A stretch of 64,000 nucleotides of DNA from Comamonas serinivorans (GTDB lineage Bacteria; Pseudomonadota; Gammaproteobacteria; Burkholderiales; Burkholderiaceae_C). Shown in pieces: positions 55,777 through 63,634 of the stretch. Position numbers and translations under genes: made by a program. The stretch covers positions 186,001 to 250,000 of the forward strand of contig NZ_CP021455.1 of the NCBI RefSeq assembly GCF_002158865.1, given 5' to 3'. The notes beneath the pieces were generated by a model, which was not told the origin of the DNA, ran no database searches, and saw only the letters and a program-made list of their open reading frames with translations. The stretch's first letter is position 1; every line of letters begins with the position of its first letter.

Positions 55777-56046
55777 ATGACGGAAGCAAAACCATCCCTC
55801 AAGCGCACCCTGGTTGGCAAGGTTGTCAGCGACAAGCGCGCCAAGACCGTGACCGTGTTGGTCGAGCGTCGCGTGAAGCACCCGATCTACGGCAAGATCG
55901 TGATGCGTTCGAGCAAGTACCACGCTCACGATGAAAACTCCGAGTACAAGCTCGGCGACGTCATCGAGATCACGGAAAGCCGTCCGCTGTCCAAGACCAA
56001 GAACTGGGTGGCCAGCCGCCTGGTGCAAAAGGCGGCCGTGGTCTAA
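55777..56046 (+). CDS. rpsQ: 30S ribosomal protein S17
   Basis: The 89 aa OB-fold protein (LKRTLVGKVVSDKRAKTVTV, DVIEITESRPLSKTKNWVAS) is S17. AAGGAG places the start at ATG 55777 rather than GTG 55771. It is the last gene of the block; a strong terminator follows at once. Confidence 0.98.
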   Translation: MTEAKPSLKRTLVGKVVSDKRAKTVTVLVERRVKHPIYGKIVMRSSKYHAHDENSEYKLGDVIEITESRPLSKTKNWVASRLVQKAAVV

Positions 56047-56061
56047 GCCACCGCGCCCATG

Positions 56062-56095
56062 AAAAAACCGGATGCTCGCGCATCCGGTTTTTTTT
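56062..56095 (+). terminator. Strong Rho-independent terminator after rpsQ
   Basis: ACCGGATGC and GCATCCGGT form a perfect stem over a TCGC loop (56067-56088), flanked by A and T runs. It ends the ribosomal operon before the spc genes. Confidence 0.93.
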
Positions 56096-56199
56096 CGCCC
56101 GTGCCAGAGGCTGCAACCCATCGCCTCGATCGGTGACCTCGGCGGTGTCGCCGCCTGCCACGCGACGAGGGGAGCGCGGCGACAAGACCGGCTGGCCGC

Positions 56200-56219
56200 A
56201 GCCCCGATAATCGGGGGCT
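56200..56219. promoter_or_regulatory. Palindrome overlapping a -10-like box before the peroxiredoxin gene
   Basis: AGCCCCGA and TCGGGGGCT flank TAA, giving a near-perfect palindrome that contains GATAAT (56206-56211). It lies about 40 bp before the start codon and could be an operator. Confidence 0.35.
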
Positions 56220-56256
56220 CGGTGCGCCGCACCGCAACACGCTGAAAGGATTGGCA

Positions 56257-56757
56257 ATGATCAAAGTGGGTGACAGCCTGCCGAATGTGAACCTGACCGA
56301 ATACGTCCCCTTTGAGGGCGAAGGTTGCTCGGTTGGCCCCAACGTCGTGCGCGTGGCCGAGGCCACCCAGGGCAAGACGGTGGCGATTTTTGCCGTGCCG
56401 GGTGCTTTCACCCCGACCTGCTCGGAACGCCACCTGCCGGGTTACCTCGAGCAGCTGCCGGCCTTGAAGGCCAAGGGCGTGGACGAGGTGTGGTGCGTGT
56501 CGGTCAACGACGCGTTCGTGATGGGCGCCTGGGCCAAGGCCTCGGGTGCCGAGGGCCACATCCGCTTCATGGGCGACGGCAGCGCCGATTTCGCCAAGGC
56601 CACCGGCCTGACGCTGGACCTGACGGCCAAGGGCCTGGGCTTGCGCAGCACGCGCTACAGCATGCTGGTGAAGGACGGCAAAGTGGCCCAGCTGAATGTG
56701 GAAGAAGGCGGCGCCTTCAAGGTCAGCGACGCGGGCACCCTGCTGTCGCAGCTGTGA
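56257..56757 (+). CDS. Peroxiredoxin (Prx5/hybrid type)
   Basis: The 166 aa thiol peroxidase has the peroxidatic Cys55 in VPGAFTPTCSERHLPGYLEQ, typical of Prx5-type enzymes, which often use glutaredoxin or glutathione as reductant. The GxSxKxLGL-type segment ADFAKATGLTLDLTAKGLGL is present. No fused glutaredoxin domain. AAAGGATTGGCA precedes ATG 56257. Confidence 0.92.
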   Translation: MIKVGDSLPNVNLTEYVPFEGEGCSVGPNVVRVAEATQGKTVAIFAVPGAFTPTCSERHLPGYLEQLPALKAKGVDEVWCVSVNDAFVMGAWAKASGAEGHIRFMGDGSADFAKATGLTLDLTAKGLGLRSTRYSMLVKDGKVAQLNVEEGGAFKVSDAGTLLSQL

Positions 56758-56782
56758 AGCGCGGCTGAAGCGTTGACCTGCC

Positions 56783-56807
56783 ATGGCGCCTTCGAGGCGC
56801 CATTTTT
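56783..56807 (+). terminator. Rho-independent terminator after the peroxiredoxin gene
   Basis: ATGGCGCCT pairs with AGGCGCCAT across TCG-type loop TTCG, followed by five T. It lies 7 bp before a GTAT...ATAC palindrome. Confidence 0.9.
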
Positions 56808-56813
56808 CATGGG

Positions 56814-56859
56814 GTATCAGGTCATTGCCGTCGTTCAAACAACGGCAATGACCTGATAC
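56814..56859. repeat. GTAT...ATAC 46 bp palindromic repeat, perfect 18 bp stem
   Basis: GTATCAGGTCATTGCCGT pairs fully with its 3' arm. It lies between the peroxiredoxin terminator and the GNAT stop codon (1 bp away). Confidence 0.97.
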
Positions 56860-56860
56860 T

Positions 56861-57355
56861 TCATTTGATATCGGCTTTGAGATAGTGGGCGCCCACCACG
56901 GGGTTGTGGTAGTAGGGAGGAATCTCCTCGAACCCCAGGTCGGCATAGAGGGCGCGTGCCACCTCCATGGCGTCCAGCGTGTCGAGCAGCACGCTGTCGT
57001 AGCCCAGCTCGCGGGCACGGTCGAGCACCGCTTCGGTCAGGCTGCGGCCCAGGCCAAAGCCCCGGAACATGGGGCGCACGTACAGCCGCTTCATTTCGGC
57101 CGCGTTGGCGTAGTCCACATCGTCGATGGCGCGTAGGGCCACGCAACCGGCGTATTCGCCATCCACCAGGGCCAGCTGCAGGCAGCCGCGCGGCGCCGCG
57201 TATTCGCCCGGCAGGGTGGCCAGCTCCTGGTCAAAGTCCTGGAACGACAGGTCGATGGCCAAGGCCTGGGCGTATTCCTCGAAGAGCAGGCGCACCGCCT
57301 GCCAATCGTCGGCTGATTCTGCGTTGCGCAGGTGAAGCTCTGGCAAGGACCCCAT
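56861..57355 (-). CDS. GNAT-family N-acetyltransferase
   Basis: The 164 aa protein has the acetyl-CoA-binding motif A (MKRLYVRPMFRGFGLGRSL) and the preceding beta strands GCVALRAIDDVDYANAAE. The substrate is unknown. It lies 5 bp after the TlpA-like gene, so the two are probably co-transcribed. Confidence 0.88.
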   Translation of the reverse strand: MGSLPELHLRNAESADDWQAVRLLFEEYAQALAIDLSFQDFDQELATLPGEYAAPRGCLQLALVDGEYAGCVALRAIDDVDYANAAEMKRLYVRPMFRGFGLGRSLTEAVLDRARELGYDSVLLDTLDAMEVARALYADLGFEEIPPYYHNPVVGAHYLKADIK

Positions 57356-57360
57356 GGCGA

Positions 57361-57852
57361 TCAGGCTTGCTGGGCCAGGAGCTTGTCGATCAGCTGGTGC
57401 AGCTCGCCGAAATCGGGTTGGCCCACGTAGCGCTTGACGATCTTGCCCTGGCGGTCGAGCAGGAAGGTGGTCGGCGTCAGGGTGATCTCGCCCCAGGCCT
57501 TGGCGACGGCGCCGGTGTTGTCGAGCGCAACCTTGAAGGGCAGTCGCCGGGTTTCGGCGAAGTTGACCACGTAGGCGGGCGGGTCGTACTGCATGGCCAC
57601 GGCCACGGTCTCGAACCCCCGCGGCGCGAACTTCTCGTAGGTGGCGACGATCTCCGGCATTTCGGCCACACAGGTGGTGCAGCTGGTGGCCCAGAAATTC
57701 ACCAGCGTGACCTTGCCGTGGAAGTCCTGTGTGCTCTGGCGGCTGCCATCCAGCAGCACGAACTGGCTCTGCGGCGCCGGCGACTGGCTGCAGCCCCACA
57801 GCAGGCCGGCCAGCACACAGGCCGCCACAGCACGCGGCAGGCGGGACAACAT
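57361..57852 (-). CDS. TlpA-like thioredoxin-fold lipoprotein
   Basis: The 163 aa protein has a lipoprotein signal (CVLAGLLWGC) and a thioredoxin fold with redox motif Cys58-Thr-Thr-Cys61 (NFWATSCTTCVAEMPEI) and the cis-Pro segment TLTPTTFLLD. It probably reduces periplasmic disulphides, for example in cytochrome c assembly. An upstream ATG at 57873 is possible. Confidence 0.88.
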   Translation of the reverse strand: MLSRLPRAVAACVLAGLLWGCSQSPAPQSQFVLLDGSRQSTQDFHGKVTLVNFWATSCTTCVAEMPEIVATYEKFAPRGFETVAVAMQYDPPAYVVNFAETRRLPFKVALDNTGAVAKAWGEITLTPTTFLLDRQGKIVKRYVGQPDFGELHQLIDKLLAQQA

Positions 57853-57983
57853 CACTCGGTTCGATCCTTGCATATGAAGCACAATGGCGGGCTTGTCTGC
57901 CCCGGTGGAATGGGGCATTTCAACACATTTGCGATGCCACCCGCCTGTCCGGGCCCATCTCCTGTCACCTTGGGCATGCTGCC

Positions 57984-58430
57984 ATGAAGCGAATCCTCCT
58001 CGTTGCCCACGCGCCGCTGGCCCATGCGTTGCGGGAATGCGTGCTGCACGTGTTCCCCGATGCGGCCGCGGTCGTCACCGCGGTGGATGTGCAGGCCAGG
58101 CTCAGCCGCGAGGAGTCGCTGGGCAGCCTGCAGATTGCCGTGGACCAGCTCGGCCGCGAGCCGGCGCTGGTGCTGACGGACATTTTTGGCGCCACGCCCT
58201 GCAACCTGGCCCGCGAGGTGCTGGCCGGCACGCCGCACGTGCTGCTGGCCGGGGTGAACCTGCCCATGCTGCTGCGGGCCGTCACGTACCGCCATGAGGC
58301 CATGGAGGTGTTGATCGACCGCGCCTTGACCGGGGGCAGCCAGGGATTGATGAAGGTGGCGTTGACCGCGCCTCAAAACCAAACGAGAAGAGCCAGGGAT
58401 GATCAGGAACGACATCACCATCAGCAATAA
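57984..58430 (+). CDS. PTS EIIA component, mannose (ManX) family
   Basis: The 148 aa protein starts MKRILLVAHAPLAHALRECV with the phosphorylated His9, and has LTDIFGATPCNLAREVL. In beta-proteobacteria this EIIA is part of a regulatory rather than sugar-transporting phosphotransfer chain. Its 3' end overlaps the HPr gene by 32 bp. The C-terminal tail is extended and His/Arg-rich. Confidence 0.9.
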   Translation: MKRILLVAHAPLAHALRECVLHVFPDAAAVVTAVDVQARLSREESLGSLQIAVDQLGREPALVLTDIFGATPCNLAREVLAGTPHVLLAGVNLPMLLRAVTYRHEAMEVLIDRALTGGSQGLMKVALTAPQNQTRRARDDQERHHHQQ

Positions 58431-58668
58431 GCTGGGTTTGCACGCCCGCGCTTCGGCCAAGCTGGCCAAGACCGCGGGCGGTTTTCCATGCGACGTGTGG
58501 ATCAGCCGGGGGGACCGGCGTGTCAACGCCAAGAGCATCATGGGCGTGATGATGCTGGCCGCCGGCATCGGGACCCTGGTCACGCTGGAAACCGACGGCG
58601 AGCAGGAAGCGCAGGCCATGCAGGCCCTGCAGGACCTGATCCACAACAAGTTCGACGAAGGCGAGTGA
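58399..58668 (+). CDS. ptsH: Phosphocarrier protein HPr
   Basis: The 89 aa protein has the phosphorylation site His15 (NKLGLHARASAKLA) and regulatory Ser46 (NAKSIMGVMML), so it can be a target of HPr kinase. It overlaps the EIIA gene. The usual next gene, ptsI for enzyme I, is missing. Confidence 0.95.
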   Translation: MIRNDITISNKLGLHARASAKLAKTAGGFPCDVWISRGDRRVNAKSIMGVMMLAAGIGTLVTLETDGEQEAQAMQALQDLIHNKFDEGE

Positions 58669-59244
58669 GCCGGCTGCGTGTGGCGCGGTTCGTGCGTCAC
58701 CGCTGCGGCGCCATTCGCAGGGCCGGTTGGCATGGGCTGTGGCCGCCTCACTCGCCGTGATCCGCTGCCCCTGAGGCCCATGGCACCCACCGGACACGTC
58801 ATCCGATGTGGCGTGAGAGTGCGCGTGTCCGGCGCGGTGCCGTCACGTCGATCCGTGACCAGGCGCGGACTGTTGGGGGTGTCTGTGCACGCGCAGGGAT
58901 GGCTCACGAGACGCGTTGAAGCAGCCTGACGGGCCGCTGCAAGGCCACGGCAACGGCACAGGCTTGTCGGTGCATCGCCTCCTCGCCAGGCCTGCCCGTC
59001 GCGGGGCTTGCCCAACAAGCGCTGCATGGCCGGCAAGGCTCAGACTGAAGAGCCCCCCGCGCAAGGGCCATTCCAGGGACGCCTGACCGAGGCGCGTTGC
59101 AGCGGCTCAAGGCGCATGGCCAGCACCCGCGAAGGGCGGCTTCCGCACTGAACAAAATCCGAGCAGCGCGCCCGCGGCGCACAGCGCGCGGTGGCGGCGC
59201 GCTAGCATTGGGCGCTTGTGTTCCTCGCTCTCCCAAAGGCCCCC
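58669..59244. other. Gene-free stretch where ptsI would be expected
   Basis: The 576 bp between HPr and pepP contain no protein-like frame and no recognisable remnant of enzyme I. GC content is as in the flanks. Confidence 0.5.
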
Positions 59245-60636
59245 ATGTCTGACGCTTCGTCCGTTTACGCCAGCCGCCGCGCGCGCGTGGCCCAACAACT
59301 CGGCCGCGATGGCGTGGCCATCGTGCCCACCGCGCCCGAGCGGCCTCGCAACCGCGACAGCGATTTCCCGTACCGACACGACAGCTACTTCTACTACCTG
59401 ACCGGCTTCACCGAGCCGCACGCCTGGCTGGTGCTCACGGGCGATGGGCAGGCCACGCTGTTTTGCCAGCCCAAAGACCTGGAGCGGGAAATCTGGGACG
59501 GCTACCGCCTGGGCCCCGAGGCCGCACCGGCCGCCCTGGGGCTGGACCACGCCCATTCGGTGACCGAGCTGGACCAGCGCCTGCCCCGCCTGCTGGAAAA
59601 CCGTTCGGCGGTCTGGTTCCCGTTCGCCACACACGCCGGGCTGGAAACCCGCGTGGACGGCTGGCTGCAGCAGGTGCGGGCCCGCAGCCGCTTCGGTGCC
59701 CTGTGCCCGGCCGAGCAGCACGACCTGTGCGGCGTGCTCGACGAAATGCGCGTCATCAAGGACGCGCACGAGCTGGCCATCATGCGCGAGGCCAGCGCCA
59801 TCAGCGCGCGGGCCCACGTGCGCGCCATGCAGCTGTCGGCGCGCATGCTGCGCGCGGGGCAGGACTGCCGCGAATACCACCTCGATGCCGAACTGGGGCA
59901 CGAATTCCGCATGGGGGGCTCGCAGTTTCCTGCGTACACCAGCATCGTCGCCGCGGGCCCCAACGCCTGTGTGTTGCACTATCGTGCCGACGTGGCCCCG
60001 GTGCGCCCGGGCGAGCTGGTGCTGATCGATGCCGGCTGCGAGCTCGACAGCTACGCCAGCGACATCACGCGCACCTTCCCGGCCGACGGCCGGTTCACGG
60101 GCCCGCAGCGCGCGCTGTACGACCTGGTGCTGGCCAGCCAGGAGGCGGCCATCGCCGAAACGCGCGTCGGCCGGCGCTTCAACGACCCGCACGACGCCAC
60201 GGTGCGCGTGCTGGCGCAGGGCATGCTGGACCTGGGCCTGTTGAACAAGGACAAGGTGGGCGGCGTGGACGACGTGATCGAGCAGCGCGCCTACTTTCCC
60301 TTCTACATGCACCGCACCAGCCACTGGCTGGGCATGGACGTGCACGACGTGGGCAGCTACGTCGAGCTGACGCAGCGGGATGAGGTCAGCGAGCGCCGCG
60401 ATCCCCTGTCCGGCGAGCTCATCACCAACCGGCCCAGCCGCCTGCTGCAGCCCGGCATGGTGCTGACCCTCGAGCCCGGCATCTACGTGCGTCCCGGCCC
60501 CGATGTGCCCGAGGCTTTCCACCACATCGGCATCCGCATCGAAGACGACGCCGTGGTGACCGAGGGCGCCTGCGAACTCATCACCCGCGGCGTGCCGGTG
60601 CAGGCGGACGAGATCGAGGCGTTGATGCGGGACTGA
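59245..60636 (+). CDS. pepP: Xaa-Pro aminopeptidase
   Basis: The 463 aa M24B peptidase has an N-terminal creatinase-like domain (RHDSYFYYLTGFTEPHAWLV) and the pita-bread catalytic domain. Metal ligands are in IDAGCELDSYASDITRTFP (two Asp), HRTSHWLGMDVHD (His), TLEPGIY (Glu) and RIEDDAVV (Glu). It removes N-terminal residues before proline in the cytoplasm. Start 59245 (MSDASSVYASRR) fits the family. Confidence 0.95.
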   Translation: MSDASSVYASRRARVAQQLGRDGVAIVPTAPERPRNRDSDFPYRHDSYFYYLTGFTEPHAWLVLTGDGQATLFCQPKDLEREIWDGYRLGPEAAPAALGLDHAHSVTELDQRLPRLLENRSAVWFPFATHAGLETRVDGWLQQVRARSRFGALCPAEQHDLCGVLDEMRVIKDAHELAIMREASAISARAHVRAMQLSARMLRAGQDCREYHLDAELGHEFRMGGSQFPAYTSIVAAGPNACVLHYRADVAPVRPGELVLIDAGCELDSYASDITRTFPADGRFTGPQRALYDLVLASQEAAIAETRVGRRFNDPHDATVRVLAQGMLDLGLLNKDKVGGVDDVIEQRAYFPFYMHRTSHWLGMDVHDVGSYVELTQRDEVSERRDPLSGELITNRPSRLLQPGMVLTLEPGIYVRPGPDVPEAFHHIGIRIEDDAVVTEGACELITRGVPVQADEIEALMRD

Positions 60637-60780
60637 CGGCTGGTGAGATGGCGCCCAGCGCGCGGATCGGTTGCCCACCGTGGGTTTGCCCGCACAGAGC
60701 AGACCTGAGCGGGTGCGAGCCGGTCAGGGCGGGGCGGCAGGCCCGCAGTGGGCCAGAGGTCCGCAGGCCACAATTGATGG

Positions 60781-60826
60781 GTATGGCCCTGTTGCCGTTT
60801 GTTGAAGAACGGCAACAGGGCCATAC
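60781..60826. repeat. GTAT...ATAC 46 bp palindromic repeat, perfect 19 bp stem
   Basis: GTATGGCCCTGTTGCCGTT pairs fully with its 3' arm. It lies between convergent pepP and purE. Confidence 0.97.
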
Positions 60827-60850
60827 TGCTTTCTGGGTCAGGGAGTTGAC

Positions 60851-61372
60851 TCAGGGCGCCGGGGGCAGGGTCATGGCGCGTGCCACCTCGGTCTGCTCGG
60901 CGCGGAACTGGGCCAGGCGATCGCGCAGGGCCGGGTCTTCGCCGGCCAGCATGGCCACGGCGAACAGGGCGGCGTTGGCCGCGCCGGCGGTGCCAATGGC
61001 GAAGGTGGCCACGGGAATGCCCTTGGGCATCTGCACGATGGAGTGCAGCGAATCCACGCCCTGCAGGTGGCGCGACGCCACCGGCACGCCCAGCACCGGC
61101 ACCAGTGTTTTGGCGGCCAGCATGCCGGGCAGGTGGGCGGCCCCGCCGGCGCCGGCGATGATGGCCTTCAGGCCGCGCTCGGCGGCACTTTCGGCGTAGG
61201 CAAACAGGTCGTCGGGCATGCGGTGCGCCGAGACGACCCTGGCCTCATGCGTGATGCCGAACTGTTGGAGAATCGACACCGCGTGTTGCATGGTGTCCCA
61301 GTCCGAACTGGACCCCATCACCACACCGACACCCTTGTTGAGGGGCTCCATTCGGGAATTCATTTGTTTCAT
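60851..61372 (-). CDS. purE: 5-(carboxyamino)imidazole ribonucleotide mutase
   Basis: The 173 aa enzyme has the class I PurE motifs VGVVMGSSSDWDTMQHA, SAHRMPD with catalytic His, and GAGGAAHLPGMLAA. It works in purine synthesis. purK, usually next, is absent; purE ends at the repeat. ATG codons at Met5 and Met8 are alternative starts. Confidence 0.95.
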   Translation of the reverse strand: MKQMNSRMEPLNKGVGVVMGSSSDWDTMQHAVSILQQFGITHEARVVSAHRMPDDLFAYAESAAERGLKAIIAGAGGAAHLPGMLAAKTLVPVLGVPVASRHLQGVDSLHSIVQMPKGIPVATFAIGTAGAANAALFAVAMLAGEDPALRDRLAQFRAEQTEVARAMTLPPAP

Positions 61373-61421
61373 GCGCTGAAAGGTTGATCAGCCATGATCT
61401 TAAGGTTAGAGAAAGCGCCAC

Positions 61422-62375
61422 ATGATCGACGTGACCGTACAGAACTTTGAAGCCGAGGTGATCGAGGCCTCCATGACCACGCCGGTGCTGGTGGACTTCT
61501 GGGCCGCCTGGTGCGGCCCCTGCCGCAGCCTGGGCCCCGTGCTCGAGAAGCTCGAGGACGACTATGCCGGCCGCTTCAAGCTCGTCAAGATCAACTCGGA
61601 CGAAGAGCAGCAGCTCGCCTCGGCCTTCGGCATCCGCAGCCTGCCCACCTGCATCCTGATGATGGGCGGCAAGCCCGTCGATGGCTTCATGGGCGCGGTG
61701 CCCGAAGGCCAGGTGCGTCAGTTCCTCGACAAGCACGTGCCCAGCGAGGGCGCGCTGCAGGCCGATGCCACGGTCGACGAAGCCGAGGCGCTGATCGAAG
61801 CCGGCGACACCCAGGCCGCGCTGGCCAAGCTGGCCGATGCCGTGGCCGCCGACCCGGCCAACGACGACGCCCGCTTCGACTACATCCGCCTGCTGATCGG
61901 CACCGGGGCCTACGAAGAGGCCGAAGCCGCCCTCGAAGAGCCGCTGCGCCGCGAGCCCAAGGTGCAGCGCTTCGAGGCCCTGCGCCAGTGGCTGGACGCG
62001 CTCAAGTTCGTCGAGCAGGACGACCGCGGCAACTGGTCCATCGCCCAGTTCGACGACCAGATCGCCGCCAACAAGCGCGACTTCGACACCCGCCTGGCCA
62101 AGGCCCGCGTGCTGATGGCCGAAGGCGAATGGCCGCAGGCCATGGACGAGTTGCTCGAAATCATCATGCGCGACAAGGCCTGGAACGAGGGCGTGCCGCG
62201 CAAGACCTACGTGGCCATCCTGGAGCTGCTGACGCCCAGCCAGCGGGACGAGGCGGGTCAGGCGGGGCAGTCCGCCGGCGGCATTGCGCTCACGGGCAAG
62301 GCTGCGCAGCAGGAAGACCCGCAGCAGGCGCTGGTCAACGCCTACCGCCGCAAGCTCAGCATGGCGCTGAACTGA
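61422..62375 (+). CDS. cnoX: Thioredoxin-TPR co-chaperone (CnoX/YbbN-like)
   Basis: The 317 aa protein has an N-terminal thioredoxin domain with a complete CGPC (Cys31, Cys34 in FWAAWCGPCRSLG), followed by a helical TPR region (AEALIEAGDTQAALAKLADA, YEEAEAALEEPLRREPKVQR). CnoX delivers substrates to DnaK and GroEL. The E. coli protein lacks the full CXXC, so this one may also be redox active. It is divergent from purE by 49 bp. Confidence 0.9.
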   Translation: MIDVTVQNFEAEVIEASMTTPVLVDFWAAWCGPCRSLGPVLEKLEDDYAGRFKLVKINSDEEQQLASAFGIRSLPTCILMMGGKPVDGFMGAVPEGQVRQFLDKHVPSEGALQADATVDEAEALIEAGDTQAALAKLADAVAADPANDDARFDYIRLLIGTGAYEEAEAALEEPLRREPKVQRFEALRQWLDALKFVEQDDRGNWSIAQFDDQIAANKRDFDTRLAKARVLMAEGEWPQAMDELLEIIMRDKAWNEGVPRKTYVAILELLTPSQRDEAGQAGQSAGGIALTGKAAQQEDPQQALVNAYRRKLSMALN

Positions 62376-62406
62376 GGCTGCCCTTGGCCGCGATTGCAAC
62401 AATGGA

Positions 62407-62452
62407 GTATGAGTGTGTCTGCGTTCAAAATTGAACGGCAGATGTTGGATAC
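62407..62452. repeat. GTAT...ATAC 46 bp palindromic repeat
   Basis: TCTGCGTT pairs with AACGGCAGA apart from the centre, a compensated variant of the TTGCC arm. GGA/TCC extend the ends. It lies between same-direction genes. Confidence 0.93.
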
Positions 62453-62486
62453 TCCATCTTGTCATAACCACACAAGGACAAACCGC

Positions 62487-63299
62487 ATGACCTGGACGAC
62501 ATGGCGCACATGGCTGGCCCTGACTGCAACGGCGGGCATGGTGGCGGGCTGCGCCAGCACCCCCGCGCCGTCGGGCGAGGCGTTCATCACCGGCAGCGCC
62601 AGCTACCGCGAACGCCTGGCCTTGCCGGACAACGCCGTCTTCGAAGCCGTGCTGGAGGACGTGTCGCGCGCCGACGCGCGGGCCGTGGTGCTGGGCCAGC
62701 AACGCATCGGCCCGGCCGGCAACCCGCCCTACACGCTGCGCATCGCGTACGACCCCCGCAAGATCGAGGCCAGCGGGCGCTACGCCGTGCGCACCAGCAT
62801 CCGCGTGAACGACCAGCTGTGGTTCGTGCAGGACCAGGCGGCGCCCGTGCTGCAGACGCCCGGTGACAACCGGGTCGAGGTCGTGCTCAAGCGCGTGCAG
62901 AGCGCGCCGGCTCAGCCCGGCCAAGCCACGCCCGCACCGCCCCCGGCGGGGACTGACCTGGTGGCTCCGGCGCTGCGCCAGGATTGGCGGGTGACGCACA
63001 TCGGTGGTCAGGCCGTCCCTGCCAGCGACACGCGCGTGGCGCAGATCCGCTTCGATGGCCAGCAGCCCCGCGTGAGCGGCAACACCAGCTGCAATGGCTT
63101 TTCGGCCACCTACAGCGCCAGCGGCAACCGGCTGCAGTTCGGGCCCATCATGAGCACCAAGATGGCCTGCGCCGGCAGCGTGGAGCGCGAATTCGTGCAG
63201 GCCCTGCAGGCTGTGCGCACCCAGCGCGTCAACGGCACCCAGCTGCAGCTGCTGGACGCCGCCGGCCGCGTGGTGATGCAGCTGGCCGCGCCACGCTGA
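62487..63299 (+). CDS. YbaY-HslJ two-domain lipoprotein
   Basis: The 270 aa protein has a lipobox (MVAGC), a YbaY-type domain (FITGSASYRERLALPDNAVF, NPPYTLRIAYDPRKIEASGR), a Pro/Ala linker, then a META/HslJ domain (VSGNTSCNGFSATYSASGN, MSTKMACAG). HslJ is linked to heat shock and novobiocin resistance in E. coli. AAGGACAAACCGC precedes ATG 62487. Confidence 0.88.
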   Translation: MTWTTWRTWLALTATAGMVAGCASTPAPSGEAFITGSASYRERLALPDNAVFEAVLEDVSRADARAVVLGQQRIGPAGNPPYTLRIAYDPRKIEASGRYAVRTSIRVNDQLWFVQDQAAPVLQTPGDNRVEVVLKRVQSAPAQPGQATPAPPPAGTDLVAPALRQDWRVTHIGGQAVPASDTRVAQIRFDGQQPRVSGNTSCNGFSATYSASGNRLQFGPIMSTKMACAGSVEREFVQALQAVRTQRVNGTQLQLLDAAGRVVMQLAAPR

Positions 63300-63634
63300 G
63301 CCGGTGGCCTGGGCCCTGAGCCAACCGCGCGGGCCCAGGCAGCGCGAGGATCAGGAGGCTGTGGGGGCGGGCCGATGCGCCCAGCCCAGCACAGCAAGGC
63401 CCGCGTCGGCGTTCACCTCGGCCTCGACGCGAGCGTTGGGCCAAGCCGGCTTTCCGCCCGGCGGGCGCGCGGCCGACCCGCCGTAGGCAACGCTCACGGG
63501 TCAGCCCCTCAGCCAACGCGGTATCGGTCCGGTGGGCCCCAGGGATGCGCCAGATGCGACCCGATGCCGGCTTGCTTGTCCGTGGCGCGCAGGCCACCTG
63601 GCCAGACGCGCGACAATGGCGGCTTGGATGACCC
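63300..63634. other. Gene-free stretch before tsaB
   Basis: The 335 bp hold a promoter-like GACAATGGCGG (about 63612-63622) ahead of tsaB. Nothing else is recognised. Confidence 0.45.

Noticed and set aside
58669..59244. Decayed ptsI downstream of HPr.
   Set aside because: Reading all frames by eye gave no enzyme I motif; a proper translated search is needed before claiming a remnant.
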